Shown here in pieces: positions 8,719 to 18,605 of a stretch of DNA of 64,000 bases (positions are counted from its first letter, which is position 1; each line of letters starts with the position of its first letter). The stretch lies in assembly GCF_016599715.1 (NCBI RefSeq), contig NZ_CP067019.1:2108001-2172000 (forward strand), read 5' to 3'. A program made the position numbers and the translations under genes. The DNA comes from Acinetobacter sp. CS-2 (GTDB lineage Bacteria > Pseudomonadota > Gammaproteobacteria > Pseudomonadales > Moraxellaceae). The notes under the pieces are model-generated. The model was not told the origin of the DNA, made no database searches, and was given only the letters and a program-made list of their open reading frames with translations.

Positions 8719-9732
8719 ATGTCTGAAAACCGTAAACCTGAACAGGGTGTCAAACTTCGTGGCGCAGAGAAAGTCGCTCGTATTCCTGTAAAAGTTGTAC
8801 CTACGGTTGAAACGCCACGCAAGCCGGACTGGATCCGGGTAAAAATGGCGGCTCCTGAAGAAGTTCAACGTATTAAAACCACGCTGCGTGAGCAAAAATT
8901 ACATACGGTGTGTGAAGAAGCCGCTTGCCCGAACCTGCCAGAATGTTTTGGTGGCGGTACCGCAACCTTTATGATTATGGGTGATATCTGTACCCGTCGC
9001 TGTCCTTTCTGCGACGTGGCACATGGTCGTCCAAATGCCCTTGATCCGGATGAGCCACGTCATATGGCCGAAACCATTGCCAACCTGGGTTTAAAATATG
9101 CGGTTATTACTTCGGTTGACCGTGATGACCTTCGCGATGGCGGTGCACAGCATTTCGTAGACTGCATTAAAGAAGCCCGCAGCTTAAGCCCGAATACCTT
9201 ATTAGAAATTCTAGTACCGGATTTCCGTGGTCGTATGGACATCGCGCTTCGCATCATGACCGAGTGCCCACCGGACGTATTTAACCACAACATTGAAACC
9301 GTGCCGCGCCTATATAAAGCGATGCGTCCAGGTTCAGATTATCAGCATTCTTTAAACTTACTGAAAATGTTTAAGGAATACTGCCCGGACGTTCCAACCA
9401 AATGTGGCTTGATGGTTGGTATTGGTGAAACTGAAGAAGAAGTGATTGCATTGCTGGATGACTTAAAAGCACACGATGTCGATTACGTGACTATTGGTCA
9501 GTATTTACAGCCTTCTAAAGAGCATGCACCGATTGACCGTTTCGTGACTCCAGAAGAATTTGAACGCTATACCGCACACGGTCAGAAACTTGGATTCAAG
9601 AATATCTGGGCAGCGCCGATGGTTCGTTCAAGTTACTTTGCCGACCGTCAGTATTATGGTGAACCGGTTCCTTCGGTACGTCGCAAAACTGATCCTGCGA
9701 AAAAAATTGCAGTTCAGACCATTGAAGCTTGA
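8719..9732 (+). CDS. lipA: lipoyl synthase
   Basis: This is a 337-residue radical-SAM enzyme that inserts two sulfurs into protein-bound octanoyl chains to form lipoyl groups. The N-terminal auxiliary cluster motif [12 protein letters not shown] is followed by the radical-SAM motif CTRRCPFC. The conserved Ser near the C-terminus (MVRSSYFAD) ligates the auxiliary cluster. The ATG at 8719 is chosen over a GTG at 8704 because GGAAAAG lies 7 bases upstream of the ATG. No lipB is adjacent. Two hairpin terminators follow, then an insertion sequence. Confidence 0.95.
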   Translation: MSENRKPEQGVKLRGAEKVARIPVKVVPTVETPRKPDWIRVKMAAPEEVQRIKTTLREQKLHTVCEEAACPNLPECFGGGTATFMIMGDICTRRCPFCDVAHGRPNALDPDEPRHMAETIANLGLKYAVITSVDRDDLRDGGAQHFVDCIKEARSLSPNTLLEILVPDFRGRMDIALRIMTECPPDVFNHNIETVPRLYKAMRPGSDYQHSLNLLKMFKEYCPDVPTKCGLMVGIGETEEEVIALLDDLKAHDVDYVTIGQYLQPSKEHAPIDRFVTPEEFERYTAHGQKLGFKNIWAAPMVRSSYFADRQYYGEPVPSVRRKTDPAKKIAVQTIEA

Positions 9733-9763
9733 TTGAGCTCAGCCTGAAACCAGACTGATCAAT

Positions 9764-9797
9764 AAATGCCAATCTAAAATATTTAGATTGGCATTTT
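9764..9797 (+). terminator. lipA terminator
   Basis: AATGCCAATCTAAA pairs with TTTAGATTGGCATT and is followed by T-rich DNA, 31 bases after the lipA stop. Confidence 0.8.
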
Positions 9798-9828
9798 TAT
9801 TTTCAGTTTTAAAATGATCAGCCATAAA

Positions 9829-9857
9829 AAATCCCCTATTTAAATAGGGGATTTTTT
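9829..9857. terminator. second, symmetrical terminator
   Basis: AAAATCCCCTATTT faces AAATAGGGGATTTT in a perfect palindrome with A- and T-runs on both sides, so it can work in either direction. It lies just outside the left end of the IS5-family element. It probably ended leftward miaE-operon transcription before the insertion. Confidence 0.75.
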
Positions 9858-9938
9858 TAATGAAATAAATAAGAGCCTATCCAGTATTAATTTCATTCTT
9901 TTTTAGCACTTAAAAAAAGAATTTGTTAAAATTATTCA

Positions 9939-10271
9939 ATGAGAAAACCATATCCCAGCGACATTAGTCGAGAAGCCTTTAAAGAAATTGAACCGTTACT
10001 ATTGAGCGGAAGAAAACAAACACGTCCAAGAGTCGTTGATGTCTATGAAATATTTTGCGCCTTACTCTATATTTTAAAAAGTGGATGCCAATGGAGTATG
10101 CTTCCTCGAGACTTCCCAGCTAAAAGCACTGTGCATTATTACTTCTCGATTTGGAATAAAAAACCATCAGAAACTGAACCTAGCATACTTGAGCAAGCTT
10201 TAAAAAAATGTGGTTGGCGAGGCCCGTATCAGCAATGGACGGAAAGAACAAACGAGCTTTATCATCATTGA
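9939..10271 (+). CDS. IS5-family transposase, N-terminal frame (OrfA)
   Basis: This 110-residue frame begins MRKPYPSDISREAF and carries the DUF4096-type N-terminal DNA-binding region with the typical LYILKSGCQWSMLPRDFP segment. It overlaps OrfB by 62 bases. Full transposase needs a shift from this frame into the OrfB frame, equivalent to +1. A run of seven A residues at 10202-10208 is the obvious slippery site. Confidence 0.85.
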   Translation: MRKPYPSDISREAFKEIEPLLLSGRKQTRPRVVDVYEIFCALLYILKSGCQWSMLPRDFPAKSTVHYYFSIWNKKPSETEPSILEQALKKCGWRGPYQQWTERTNELYHH

Positions 10272-10740
10272 TTCACAAAGTGTAAAAAACACAGATACTG
10301 CACGTGATAAAGGCTATGACGCTGGTAAAAAAGTTTCAGGCATTAAAAGACATATTATTGTTGATACTCAAGGTCTCCCGCATGGAATATTGGTTACGAC
10401 AGCAGATAAAACGGATCGCCAAGGTGCATTAGATGCCATAACTATACATAGAGATACCTTACAAAATGTAGAGGTTGTACTTGTTGATGGTGGTTATACA
10501 GGCGAACCCTTTTATTTGGCTGTTAAGAATTTAATCAGAGCCCGAGTTGAAGTTGCTAAACGAAGTGAATTACATAAATTTGCAGTCATTCCACAACGCT
10601 GGGTTGTGGAAAGATCATTTGCTTGGTTAGAAAAATGCAGAAGGCTCTGGAAAAACTGTGAAAAGCACCTAAATACGAGCCTTCAGTTCATTAATTTAGC
10701 CTTTTTAAGGCTACTTTTGCATAGAAAATATTCTGGATAG
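10210..10740 (+). CDS. IS5-family transposase, catalytic frame (OrfB)
   Basis: This frame encodes up to 176 residues with the DDE catalytic region: FIIIDSQSVKN (first Asp), EVVLVDGGYTG (second Asp), and VIPQRWVVERSFAWLEK (Glu with the YREK-like helix). It is probably made as an OrfA-OrfB fusion by frameshifting rather than from the GTG at 10210. All three catalytic positions are intact, so the element could be active. Confidence 0.85.
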   Translation: MVGEARISNGRKEQTSFIIIDSQSVKNTDTARDKGYDAGKKVSGIKRHIIVDTQGLPHGILVTTADKTDRQGALDAITIHRDTLQNVEVVLVDGGYTGEPFYLAVKNLIRARVEVAKRSELHKFAVIPQRWVVERSFAWLEKCRRLWKNCEKHLNTSLQFINLAFLRLLLHRKYSG

Positions 10741-10752
10741 GTTCTAAGAAGC

Positions 10753-11406
10753 TTAAGCAGCCTGATTTGGGACACCACTATGGAAACGGAAAGTATCATC
10801 TTCCGAGAGGATTAAATTCTTTTCTACTTCACGGATATGCTCGATGCGCCCCTGAATGTCTTCTTCCGGGTCTTTCATTTTAGATGTTTTGGCAACATCT
10901 AAGGCCAATGCCAGATAATCTTCATAATGGCGTGATTCAGATTTAAGCAGGTAGCGATAATAGCGTCCTAACTCTTCATCAACCAGTGGCGCAAGTGCAT
11001 AAAAACGCTCACAGGAACGTGCTTCCACAAAGGCACCAATAATCAGCACGTCAATCAATGCTTCCGGCTCGTAGGTACGAATTTCCTTGCGCAATATGCC
11101 TGCATAACGCCCTGCACTCACGGCTTTCCATTCCTGTCCGCGTTTGGACATAAATTCCAGCACCTGCTCATAATGCAGCATTTCTTCGCGTACCAGTTGT
11201 GCCAGCTTGACCTGCAAATCGGTAAAAAAGCTGTAGCGGAACATCAGGTTCATGGCTGTACCAGCAGCTTTTTTTTCACAATTGGCATGATCCTGCATGA
11301 GTAACTCCAGGTTATTCACGGCTTCATCTAGCCACGTTTTTGGCGTTTCACATCCCAGGAAGCCAATCACAGGTTTCATGAGATCATCATAATGGGTTGT
11401 CGACAT
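10753..11406 (-). CDS. miaE: tRNA-(ms2io6A37) hydroxylase
   Basis: This is a 217-residue non-haem di-iron monooxygenase that hydroxylates the isopentenyl side chain of ms2i6A at tRNA position 37. Ferritin-like helices carry the metal ligands: REEMLHYEQVLE (about residues 73-84), FVEARSCERF and SESRHYEDYLA. The length matches the family. It is the last gene of the pdxJ-side cluster, 18 bases from pdxJ. The IS5-family element ends 8 bases beyond its stop, so its native 3' end is altered. Confidence 0.93.
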   Translation of the reverse strand: MSTTHYDDLMKPVIGFLGCETPKTWLDEAVNNLELLMQDHANCEKKAAGTAMNLMFRYSFFTDLQVKLAQLVREEMLHYEQVLEFMSKRGQEWKAVSAGRYAGILRKEIRTYEPEALIDVLIIGAFVEARSCERFYALAPLVDEELGRYYRYLLKSESRHYEDYLALALDVAKTSKMKDPEEDIQGRIEHIREVEKNLILSEDDTFRFHSGVPNQAA

Positions 11407-11424
11407 AACTTTTAAACTTAAATC

Positions 11425-12150
11425 TTAACGTGCTGCTTTAATCACAGCTTTCATTTGTTGAACAGCTTGGGCCAAACCGACAAACACTGCATCGGCAATA
11501 ATGGAATGACCAATATTGAGCTCATGAATGTGTGGAATTGCAGCAATTGGGGTGACATTTTCCAGGTTCAGCCCATGCCCGGCGTTCACAATTAAACCTT
11601 TAGATGCAGCATATTCCGCACCTTTAACAATACGCTCAAGTTCATGCTGCTGTGCTTCTGCAGTTTCAGCATCGGCATAAGCACCTGTGTGTAACTCAAT
11701 GGTTGGCGCACCGCAAGCCACAGCTGCATCAATTTGGGCAAAGTCAGCATCAATAAATAAAGACACTTCACAACCAATAGAAGACAAGGCCTGAGTCGCG
11801 GCTTTAACATCTTCAAAATGACCCACCACATCCAGACCGCCTTCAGTGGTCACTTCCTGACGCTTTTCTGGAACGAAGCACACATGATGCGGCTTAATTT
11901 CCTTGGCGAATTCCACCATTTCAGCCGTCACAGCCATTTCCAGATTCATATGCGTTTTCAGCACAGGACGCATACGACGTACATCATCATCCTGAATATG
12001 GCGACGGTCTTCACGTAAATGCAGGGTGATACCCTCTGCACCGGCCTGTTCGCAAATTAAAGCAGCATTTACCGGATCTGGATAAGCGGTTCCGCGCGCC
12101 TGTCGCAAAGTCGCCACATGGTCAATATTTACACCAAGTAATGCAGCCAT
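11425..12150 (-). CDS. pdxJ: pyridoxine 5'-phosphate synthase
   Basis: This 241-residue TIM-barrel enzyme condenses 3-amino-1-hydroxyacetone phosphate with 1-deoxyxylulose 5-phosphate to give pyridoxine 5'-phosphate. The N-terminal signature [16 protein letters not shown] and the conserved [23 protein letters not shown] and VNAGHGLN segments are all present. AGGT precedes the ATG. It lies 25 bases downstream of recO in the leftward operon, the usual recO-pdxJ pairing of Gammaproteobacteria. Confidence 0.95.
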   Translation of the reverse strand: MAALLGVNIDHVATLRQARGTAYPDPVNAALICEQAGAEGITLHLREDRRHIQDDDVRRMRPVLKTHMNLEMAVTAEMVEFAKEIKPHHVCFVPEKRQEVTTEGGLDVVGHFEDVKAATQALSSIGCEVSLFIDADFAQIDAAVACGAPTIELHTGAYADAETAEAQQHELERIVKGAEYAASKGLIVNAGHGLNLENVTPIAAIPHIHELNIGHSIIADAVFVGLAQAVQQMKAVIKAAR

Positions 12151-12175
12151 AACAATTACCTAACTATGTTTAAAA

Positions 12176-12886
12176 TTAAGATTGAGATTGAGTGTTTTGA
12201 ATCCACAATTGACGGCTTTTCAGCGGTCGGTCGCCCAAAAGCGCGGTGATGATCTGCCGATACAGCTTAGTCAACAATTGTAACTGTTCAGGATTAAAAT
12301 CCCTACCCTTTTCATAATCATGCATCGAAAGAATCTGCTGTCCAGATAAAGTCGAACGTGACTGTTGTACTGTAGGAATAAAACCATCATTGAGCTGAAA
12401 CAGATAAGATTGTGATTCCTGAATTTTATGTTGCTGTGCATCCACTGTAAAATCAAGTGCATAGCCCAGTTCTTCTAAAAGTGCATGCTCGAACTGACGT
12501 AAGATTTGTCTTAAAAAAAGATCAGGATGCTCCTGCTGTGCCAATTGTTGCAATTGCTGCAAGGTCTGATGATATTGCACAAAGGTTTGTGGCATTTCCA
12601 CTTCAACCGGGCACAAGCGCAGGATAATTTCATTCAGATAAAAACCGGAAAAGAAGGCATCGCCAAAAAAGAAAATCGGCTGATTGACAATTTCCAGTTT
12701 GGTAAAATTTTTCAGCTCAGATTTACCCGAAGCTTGCAGACAAATCGGTTGGTATTGCGGCGGTGGCGTTTGTCTTAAAATTCCATCCACACGACCATGC
12801 TCCTGAGTAAACAGATGCACAATATGGCTGCGCTCACGGTATTTACGATGATGGATTAAATAACCATGCAAGGTTTCATTGCGCAT
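12176..12886 (-). CDS. recO: DNA repair protein RecO
   Basis: This 236-residue protein mediates RecA loading on SSB-coated DNA with RecR. The N-terminal OB-fold is recognisable (LHGYLIHHRKYRERSHIVHLFTQEHGRVDGI, given here only as its start LHGYLIHHRKYRE, about residues 5-17), followed by an all-helical C-terminal domain with ALLEELGYALDF. The Cys4 zinc motif found in some RecO proteins is absent, as in many Gammaproteobacteria. It follows a small lipoprotein gene and precedes pdxJ. Confidence 0.92.
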   Translation of the reverse strand: MRNETLHGYLIHHRKYRERSHIVHLFTQEHGRVDGILRQTPPPQYQPICLQASGKSELKNFTKLEIVNQPIFFFGDAFFSGFYLNEIILRLCPVEVEMPQTFVQYHQTLQQLQQLAQQEHPDLFLRQILRQFEHALLEELGYALDFTVDAQQHKIQESQSYLFQLNDGFIPTVQQSRSTLSGQQILSMHDYEKGRDFNPEQLQLLTKLYRQIITALLGDRPLKSRQLWIQNTQSQS

Positions 12887-12898
12887 ACAGGCTTAAGT

Positions 12899-13090
12899 CT
12901 AATCCTTTTTCTTTTCAGAATCAGATTCTTCATCATCCCCATCTGGAATGACGGCACCCACCACAGCTGCCGTACCTTTAACCACGCCTTTAGTGGTTTT
13001 ATAGGCCACTTTGACCGGAACTGTAACAATCTTGTAAATACAGCCTTGCAGGAACAATACACATGCCACAACAGTCAGCACTTTCATCAT
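12899..13090 (-). CDS. small lipoprotein (63 residues)
   Basis: A signal peptide with a lipobox (VLFLQGC, lipidated Cys at residue 17) is followed by a short Lys/Val-rich segment and an acidic/basic tail (DGDDEESDSEKKKD). The start MMKVL at 13090 is preferred because AAGGAG lies 5 bases upstream; the longer TTG-initiated frame to 13105 would contain that ribosome site. The gene lies between era and recO in the same direction. Its function is unknown. Residues +2 and +3 (Ile-Tyr) do not signal inner-membrane retention, so an outer-membrane location is likely. Confidence 0.75.
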   Translation of the reverse strand: MMKVLTVVACVLFLQGCIYKIVTVPVKVAYKTTKGVVKGTAAVVGAVIPDGDDEESDSEKKKD

Positions 13091-13120
13091 TACAGCTCCT
13101 TTCAAAGTAAAACCTAGATT

Positions 13121-14149
13121 TTAGATATCACTATAACCCAAGCTTTTTAATGCACGCTCATCATCAGACCAGCCACCTTTAACTTTCACCCAAAGGGTCA
13201 GCATGATTTTCTGTTCGAACATTTTTTCCATATCGGCACGCGCATCCATACCAATTTTTTTCAGCTTAGAACCTTTTTCACCAATTACGATGGCCTTTTG
13301 ACCAGGACGATCAACAAAAATGGTGGCATCAATATAGGTACACGCCGCTTTTGGACGACCTGTTTTCGCATTAATGGTCGCTTCTTCAGTCTTGAAAGAT
13401 TCAATTTGCACGGTCAAATCATACGGCAGTTCTTCACCCAATTGACGCATGATTTTTTCACGAATCACTTCCGAAGCAAGGAAGCGTTCTGAACGGTCGG
13501 TGATTTGATCCAGTGAATAGAGTGGCGGCTGGAATGGCAAATACTGTTCGATGGTATTACGCAAATGTTCCAGATTGGCACCACGTAAAGCGGATACAGG
13601 TACGATTTCGGCAAAGTTCATCAGCTTGGCACGTTCCTGGATCAAGGGTAAGGCTTGATTCTTGTTTTCAAAAGTATCCAGCTTATTGATGACCAGGATC
13701 ACCGGCATTTCTGCATTTTTCAGTTTTTCCAGCACCAGTTCATCATTTTGCGTCCATTTTTGCGCATCAACCACAAACAGCACCAGATTGACATCACGCA
13801 GTGCAGAGTGAGCCGCACGGTTCATCATTTTGTTGATGGCACGGACTTCTTTTTTATGCATCCCCGGCGTATCCACAAAGACTGCCTGAGATTTTTCACG
13901 AGTATCAATCCCCACAATCTTGTGGCGCGTAGTTTGTGGTTTACGTGAAGTGATTGAAAGCTTTTGACCCAGCAAATGGTTCATCAAGGTAGATTTACCC
14001 ACATTCGGGCGTCCTACAATCGCAACAAAGCCACTTTTAAAGTCCGAAGGAATCGTCGTTCCTTGCGAACTGAAGAATTGATTAATTAAATCGTTACCGC
14101 CGTCTTGCGGTTCGTGATCAGCATCGATGTGATCGGAATGAGTAGTCAT
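13121..14149 (-). CDS. era: GTPase Era
   Basis: This 342-residue GTPase binds 16S rRNA and assists 30S assembly. The G motifs are intact: G1 GRPNVGKST (about residues 46-54), G3 DTPGMH, G4 NKLD and G5 SAL. The C-terminal KH domain includes IVIGEKGSKLKKIG. The protein has about 35 extra N-terminal residues compared with E. coli Era (301 residues), acidic and His/Asp-rich, which is common in this genus as far as I recall. Its ATG overlaps the rnc stop by 1 base (TAATG), implying translational coupling. Confidence 0.95.
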   Translation of the reverse strand: MTTHSDHIDADHEPQDGGNDLINQFFSSQGTTIPSDFKSGFVAIVGRPNVGKSTLMNHLLGQKLSITSRKPQTTRHKIVGIDTREKSQAVFVDTPGMHKKEVRAINKMMNRAAHSALRDVNLVLFVVDAQKWTQNDELVLEKLKNAEMPVILVINKLDTFENKNQALPLIQERAKLMNFAEIVPVSALRGANLEHLRNTIEQYLPFQPPLYSLDQITDRSERFLASEVIREKIMRQLGEELPYDLTVQIESFKTEEATINAKTGRPKAACTYIDATIFVDRPGQKAIVIGEKGSKLKKIGMDARADMEKMFEQKIMLTLWVKVKGGWSDDERALKSLGYSDI

Positions 14150-14847
14150 TAAGACTTTTGCTCCAATTGTTTTAAGATATCTGCCGCAACTGCCTGTTCA
14201 GCAAAGCGACGACTTGAACCCTCACCACACAATACAGGCAAGCCTTCAATCGTACATTCCACCTTGAAATGCTGATTCGGAGCATCGCCTTGAATATCTA
14301 CAACGTCATAAACAGGGAGAGGTTTTTTACGTGCCTGTAAATATTCCTGTAAGCGTGATTTAGGATCTTTCAGCTGGTCTGTAGGTTCGATATGGTCTAA
14401 ATATGGCGTGTACCATTTTAGCACGATGTCTTGCAAGACATTTAAATCGTGACAATCAACATAAATTGCACCAATAATCGCTTCCACAGTATCAGCAAGA
14501 ATAGATTCGCGATGATGTCCACCCGATTTCAACTCACCCGTGCTGAGAATTAAACACGAACCGAGTTTCAAATCGTTTGCAATTTTGCCTAATGCTTCCT
14601 GACGAACCAGTGTGGCACGCATACGCGTTAAACGCCCTTCATTTTCATGCGGATAGGCTTGATACAAATAATGGGCAATGATCATCCCCAACAATGAATC
14701 GCCTAAAAACTCCAGACGTTCATAGTTAGTTTTATGACTAACCGATCGGTGGGTCAGTGCAAGCTGCAATAATTCAGGTTGTTTAAACTGATAACCGATA
14801 CGGTTGACTAAGCGCATATCACTTAGTTTGGACTGACCTTTGATCAA
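14149..14847 (-). CDS. rnc: ribonuclease III
   Basis: This is a 232-residue double-strand-specific endoribonuclease for rRNA processing. The catalytic signature ERLEFLGDSLLG lies at about residues 44-55, with the second metal-binding cluster at ADTVEAIIGAIY. A C-terminal dsRNA-binding domain runs from about residue 160. The start at 14847 gives a 29-base overlap with the upstream DUF4845 gene. A start at MRLVN (14817) would remove the overlap but shorten a family-like N-terminus, so the longer form is kept. Confidence 0.95.
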   Translation of the reverse strand: MIKGQSKLSDMRLVNRIGYQFKQPELLQLALTHRSVSHKTNYERLEFLGDSLLGMIIAHYLYQAYPHENEGRLTRMRATLVRQEALGKIANDLKLGSCLILSTGELKSGGHHRESILADTVEAIIGAIYVDCHDLNVLQDIVLKWYTPYLDHIEPTDQLKDPKSRLQEYLQARKKPLPVYDVVDIQGDAPNQHFKVECTIEGLPVLCGEGSSRRFAEQAVAADILKQLEQKS

Positions 14848-15193
14848 AACTTTTCTCGAACTTTAACACTAAATCTATATTGAGTAAGAACGGCTTTCTT
14901 ATCTCATACTCTTTTTTCACTTGCAGTCCATCAATATTGGTCACCTGAGCAATTTCATCAAATTTAAGATCACGAACATTGTTCATCTCTAAACGTTGAC
15001 TCATCTGACTTGCAAACTTTGAAGGATCAGTATCGGCAGGGCTACTTTGCAGCAACTCTGTAATCTGGCTATCTACAACCCGATCATCCCAGTATGGTGA
15101 CCAAACAGCGATGGCAATTTTTGCTAAGAAAGCAAAGCCAATGATTGCAATTAAAATTGCAATATAAGATGCCCCTTGTTGATTTTTACGCAT
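14819..15193 (-). CDS. DUF4845 family membrane protein
   Basis: This is a 124-residue protein with one N-terminal hydrophobic helix (about residues 8-30, ASYIAILIAIIGFAFLAKIA) preceded by MRKNQQG, which looks like a pilin-type N-terminus. The rest is periplasmic or soluble and ends in a mixed basic/acidic segment. The family is commonly found between lepB and rnc in Gammaproteobacteria and has no established function that I know of. It overlaps rnc and follows lepB by 22 bases. Confidence 0.85.
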   Translation of the reverse strand: MRKNQQGASYIAILIAIIGFAFLAKIAIAVWSPYWDDRVVDSQITELLQSSPADTDPSKFASQMSQRLEMNNVRDLKFDEIAQVTNIDGLQVKKEYEIRKPFLLNIDLVLKFEKSFDQRSVQTK

Positions 15194-15215
15194 TTGTTAT
15201 TTTTTCCAATCATGC

Positions 15216-16043
15216 TTAATCAATTACACCGTTGCGCTTAAATGACGGTAATTTAAATCCAGGTTCTTTATGCATCCAGATATAAAATGCACGACCTGTT
15301 AGATTCTGTTCCGGAACGAAGCCCCAAAAACGGCTGTCAGCACTCTGATCACGATTATCCCCCATCGCGAAGTAGTGACCTTCAGGTACTTTCACTTCCC
15401 AATATAAACCATTTTCAGATGAATATTTACCATTTTCAACATAGTTGATAAAGGGTGCTTGACGGGCCACATTTACACCTTCAAGCTCACGCATTTTAAA
15501 GGTATGCTTGCCTAATGTTTCATGATGGTAAATTGAAGTTGGTGTGTCGAGAATATCTTTTTCGCGGCTAAATTCTACCGGAACTTTCGCCACTTTTTGT
15601 CCATTGATAGTGAGTTGACCATGATCATAAACAATATGATCTCCCGGCAAACCCACCACACGTTTGATATAACTGATGGTCGGTTGTGGCGGATAACGGA
15701 ACACAATCACATCACCGCGTTCCGGTTCACCTACATCAATAATTTTAGTATTTACGATGGGTAAACGCACACCATAATTAAATTTGTTGACTAAAATAAA
15801 GTCCCCAGTTTCCAGGGTCGGAACCATCGAATCTGAAGGAATATTAAACGGTTCATATAGAAATGAACGCAGCACCAGCACAACCGCCAGAACTGGCCAG
15901 AAGTCATATGCCCATGTGATAATGAAATTTTCATTCCCCTTACCTAAGGTTTGTCTTTGTTTGAAAACAAACTTGTCGAGTAGCCACACCAAGAAAAAAA
16001 TCAGCGTGACGGGAACGAGAATTAAATTAAAATCAAAATCCAT
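15216..16043 (-). CDS. lepB: signal peptidase I
   Basis: This 275-residue inner-membrane serine protease removes signal peptides from exported proteins. Two N-terminal membrane helices are followed by the periplasmic catalytic domain. The nucleophile Ser lies in IPSDSMVPTL (about residues 69-78), the general-base Lys in TISYIKRVVGLPGD, and the box E motif in MGDNRDQSADSRFWG. It lies 20 bases downstream of lepA, the classic lepA-lepB arrangement. Confidence 0.95.
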   Translation of the reverse strand: MDFDFNLILVPVTLIFFLVWLLDKFVFKQRQTLGKGNENFIITWAYDFWPVLAVVLVLRSFLYEPFNIPSDSMVPTLETGDFILVNKFNYGVRLPIVNTKIIDVGEPERGDVIVFRYPPQPTISYIKRVVGLPGDHIVYDHGQLTINGQKVAKVPVEFSREKDILDTPTSIYHHETLGKHTFKMRELEGVNVARQAPFINYVENGKYSSENGLYWEVKVPEGHYFAMGDNRDQSADSRFWGFVPEQNLTGRAFYIWMHKEPGFKLPSFKRNGVID

Positions 16044-16063
16044 GAGCTATATGACCTCTATTA

Positions 16064-17881
16064 TTATCTTTCTACTTTCAACACAGCAAGGAACGCTTCT
16101 TGCGGGATTTCAACACTACCCACCTGCTTCATACGCTTCTTACCTTCTTTCTGTTTAGAAAGAAGTTTTTTCTTACGTGATACGTCACCACCATAACATT
16201 TGGCCAATACGTTCTTACGCATCGCTTTTACAGTTGAACGGGCAATAATTTGCGCACCGATGGCAGCCTGAATCGCCACATCAAACATTTGACGCGGAAT
16301 TAGGTCTTTCATTTTTTCAACCAGGGCGATACCACGGTGACGTGCATCCTGACGGTGACAGATCATGGCTAAAGCATCCACCTTTTCACCATTAATGAGC
16401 ACATCCACTTTCACCAGCGATGAACTTTCAAAACGGATAAAGTTGTAATCGAGTGAGGCAAAACCGCGTGAACATGATTTCAATTTATCGAAGAAATCCA
16501 TCACCACTTCAGCCATTGGAATTTCAAAGGTAATCGAAACCTGATTCGCCATGAACTTCATGTCTTTTTGTACACCACGGCGTTCCACGCACAAGGTCAT
16601 CACGTTACCCAAGTATTCTTGTGGTACAAGGATATGACATTCTGCAATCGGTTCACGCAAATCTTCTACCGTTGAACCGTCTGGCATTTTTGATGGACTG
16701 TCGATATAGATCGTTTCACCATTCTTCATCACGGCTTCGTAAATTACGGTTGGCGCAGAAGAAATGAGGTCAAGATCGTACTCACGCTCTAAACGCTCCT
16801 GTACGATTTCCATGTGCAACATGCCAAGGAAGCCACAGCGGAAACCAAAACCTAAGGCATCTGAACTTTCAGGTTCAAAGAATAATGCCGAGTCATTGAT
16901 TTGCAGTTTATGCAGTGCTTCACGGAACGGTTCAAAATCGCTTGAATCAATCGGGAATAAACCTGCATACACCTGAGGTTTAACCTTTTTGAAACCAGGT
17001 AAAGTTGCAACATCAGGCGTAGTCGCAAGGGTAATGGTATCACCGACAGGCGCACCAAAAATATCTTTAATCCCTGCAATGATAAAGCCGACTTCACCCG
17101 CTTCAAGCATGCCTGTTTCAGTATGTTTAGGATTGAAGATACCTACCGAGGTAATGATGTGCGATTGGCCTGTTGATTTAATCAACATTTTATCGCCCTT
17201 ACGCACACGCCCCTGTTTGATACGCACCAAAGACACCACGCCCAGATAGTTATCAAACCACGAGTCAATAATCAAGGCTTGTAGCGGTGCTTCGCGATCA
17301 CCTGTAGGTGCAGGAATAACATTCACCAGCGTTTCAAGCACGCCTTCAATGCCGAGACCTGTTTTCGCTGAACAGGTCGGTGCATCAGTTGCTTCAATCC
17401 CGATGATGTCTTCAATTTCTTGGATCACACGCTCAGGTTCAGCTTGCGGCAAGTCAATCTTGTTGAGTACTGGTAAAACTTCGAGTCCCTGTTCAATCGC
17501 GGTATAGCAGTTTGCTACAGACTGGGCTTCAACCCCTTGCGCAGCATCGACAACCAGAAGCGCACCTTCACATGCTGCAAGCGAACGTGATACTTCGTAG
17601 GAAAAGTCCACGTGTCCTGGAGTGTCAATAAAGTTTAATTGGTATTCTTGACCGTTCGGATGAGTATAATACAACGTCACTGATGCCGCTTTAATGGTGA
17701 TACCGCGCTCACGTTCCAATTCCATAGAATCCAGAACCTGAGCCTGCATTTCGCGATCTTGCAAACCTCCACAGGTTTGAATAAAGCGATCTGCCAGTGT
17801 CGATTTACCATGATCGATATGCGCAATAATCGAGAAGTTACGAATGTTTTTAATATCAACAGATTTTTTAGCTTGCGCCAT
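16064..17881 (-). CDS. lepA: elongation factor 4 (LepA)
   Basis: This is a 605-residue ribosome-dependent translational GTPase. The P-loop region [13 protein letters not shown] lies at about residues 20-32, G3 in DTPGHVDF and G4 in NKIDLP. Domains II-V and the LepA-specific C-terminal domain ([20 protein letters not shown], about residues 555-574) follow. It starts the leftward cluster lepA-lepB-DUF4845-rnc-era-lipoprotein-recO-pdxJ-miaE, in which spacings are short or overlapping. Confidence 0.97.
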   Translation of the reverse strand: MAQAKKSVDIKNIRNFSIIAHIDHGKSTLADRFIQTCGGLQDREMQAQVLDSMELERERGITIKAASVTLYYTHPNGQEYQLNFIDTPGHVDFSYEVSRSLAACEGALLVVDAAQGVEAQSVANCYTAIEQGLEVLPVLNKIDLPQAEPERVIQEIEDIIGIEATDAPTCSAKTGLGIEGVLETLVNVIPAPTGDREAPLQALIIDSWFDNYLGVVSLVRIKQGRVRKGDKMLIKSTGQSHIITSVGIFNPKHTETGMLEAGEVGFIIAGIKDIFGAPVGDTITLATTPDVATLPGFKKVKPQVYAGLFPIDSSDFEPFREALHKLQINDSALFFEPESSDALGFGFRCGFLGMLHMEIVQERLEREYDLDLISSAPTVIYEAVMKNGETIYIDSPSKMPDGSTVEDLREPIAECHILVPQEYLGNVMTLCVERRGVQKDMKFMANQVSITFEIPMAEVVMDFFDKLKSCSRGFASLDYNFIRFESSSLVKVDVLINGEKVDALAMICHRQDARHRGIALVEKMKDLIPRQMFDVAIQAAIGAQIIARSTVKAMRKNVLAKCYGGDVSRKKKLLSKQKEGKKRMKQVGSVEIPQEAFLAVLKVER

Positions 17882-18053
17882 GGGCTACCTTGAGAAAAAA
17901 CACGCCATGCAACCAATAGTTAATGCATGGCAAAAGCTGAATAGAAATTGCGTAGGATTATAGCAGATGGATTTTTCAATGTATCCTAAATAATGAGTTC
18001 GTTTTTTGCTTTGACTGTTATTTTCAAAATAAAACCGGATTGTAGTCATGTAC

Positions 18054-18515
18054 TCAATTTGAAGCCATCGCATCATACTGACTAAAATCCAGCGGATTCA
18101 GCTGTTCCGATATCGGCTGGTAGGCTTGGCTAAAAGTGGGAGACATGCGTTTTGGCCGACCTGTGGCAATTTCCACACAGGCCCATTTGGTATTCCCCAT
18201 AAATAAAACGCTTTGGTCTTGGGGACGATAAAACACATATTGCCGGAAAGAATACAAGGCATTGATATCATCCAACCAAGTACGCAAGATAATCTTTTCG
18301 CCTTCAAATGCCGCTTTACGGTATTGCACATGGTGCTCTACCGCAACCATGGCATGCTTCAGTTCCAGGTATTCCTTCAGCCCCAAACCCAGGGCCTCAA
18401 TATGTGCAGTAGCGATATCCTGCATCCAGTGCATATACACTACGTTATTTACGTGTCCCAAACTGTCAATATCTTTTGCTTGAACGGTGATTTCCAAATC
18501 AAAAACTGTGCTCAT
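18054..18515 (-). CDS. hotdog-fold acyl-CoA thioesterase
   Basis: This 153-residue single-hotdog protein of the 4HBT/FadM-YbgC type has the signature DIDSLGHVNNVVYMHWMQD (about residues 16-34), in which the first Asp region and the His-Asn-Asn segment form the usual active site. Such enzymes hydrolyse acyl-CoA thioesters; the chain-length preference cannot be read. It is separated from lepA by 170 bases and may have its own promoter. Confidence 0.85.
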   Translation of the reverse strand: MSTVFDLEITVQAKDIDSLGHVNNVVYMHWMQDIATAHIEALGLGLKEYLELKHAMVAVEHHVQYRKAAFEGEKIILRTWLDDINALYSFRQYVFYRPQDQSVLFMGNTKWACVEIATGRPKRMSPTFSQAYQPISEQLNPLDFSQYDAMASN

Positions 18516-18605
18516 CTATTTTACCGCCCCTTACACTATGCAAAAAATGACCTTCAAGGCTACACAGTCTACGTAATTTTGCATTGCAGTAGAATTGCAA
18601 AATAT

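Larger units (their letters stand above)
9873..10744 (+). mobile_element. IS5-family (IS427-group-like) insertion sequence, complete
   Basis: The 872-bp element has imperfect terminal inverted repeats: the left end begins GAGCCTATCCAG and the complement of the right end begins GAACCTATCCAG. It is flanked by a direct TAA repeat at 9870-9872 and 10745-10747, consistent with a 3-bp target duplication. Two overlapping frames encode the transposase. It sits between the lipA terminators and the 3' end of miaE, only 8 bases from the miaE stop, and interrupts no gene. The short, clean target duplication suggests a fairly recent insertion. Confidence 0.9.

Noticed and set aside
17885..18076. A 63-codon leftward frame between the thioesterase and lepA
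   Set aside because: It crosses the thioesterase stop and has no good start signal or protein features.
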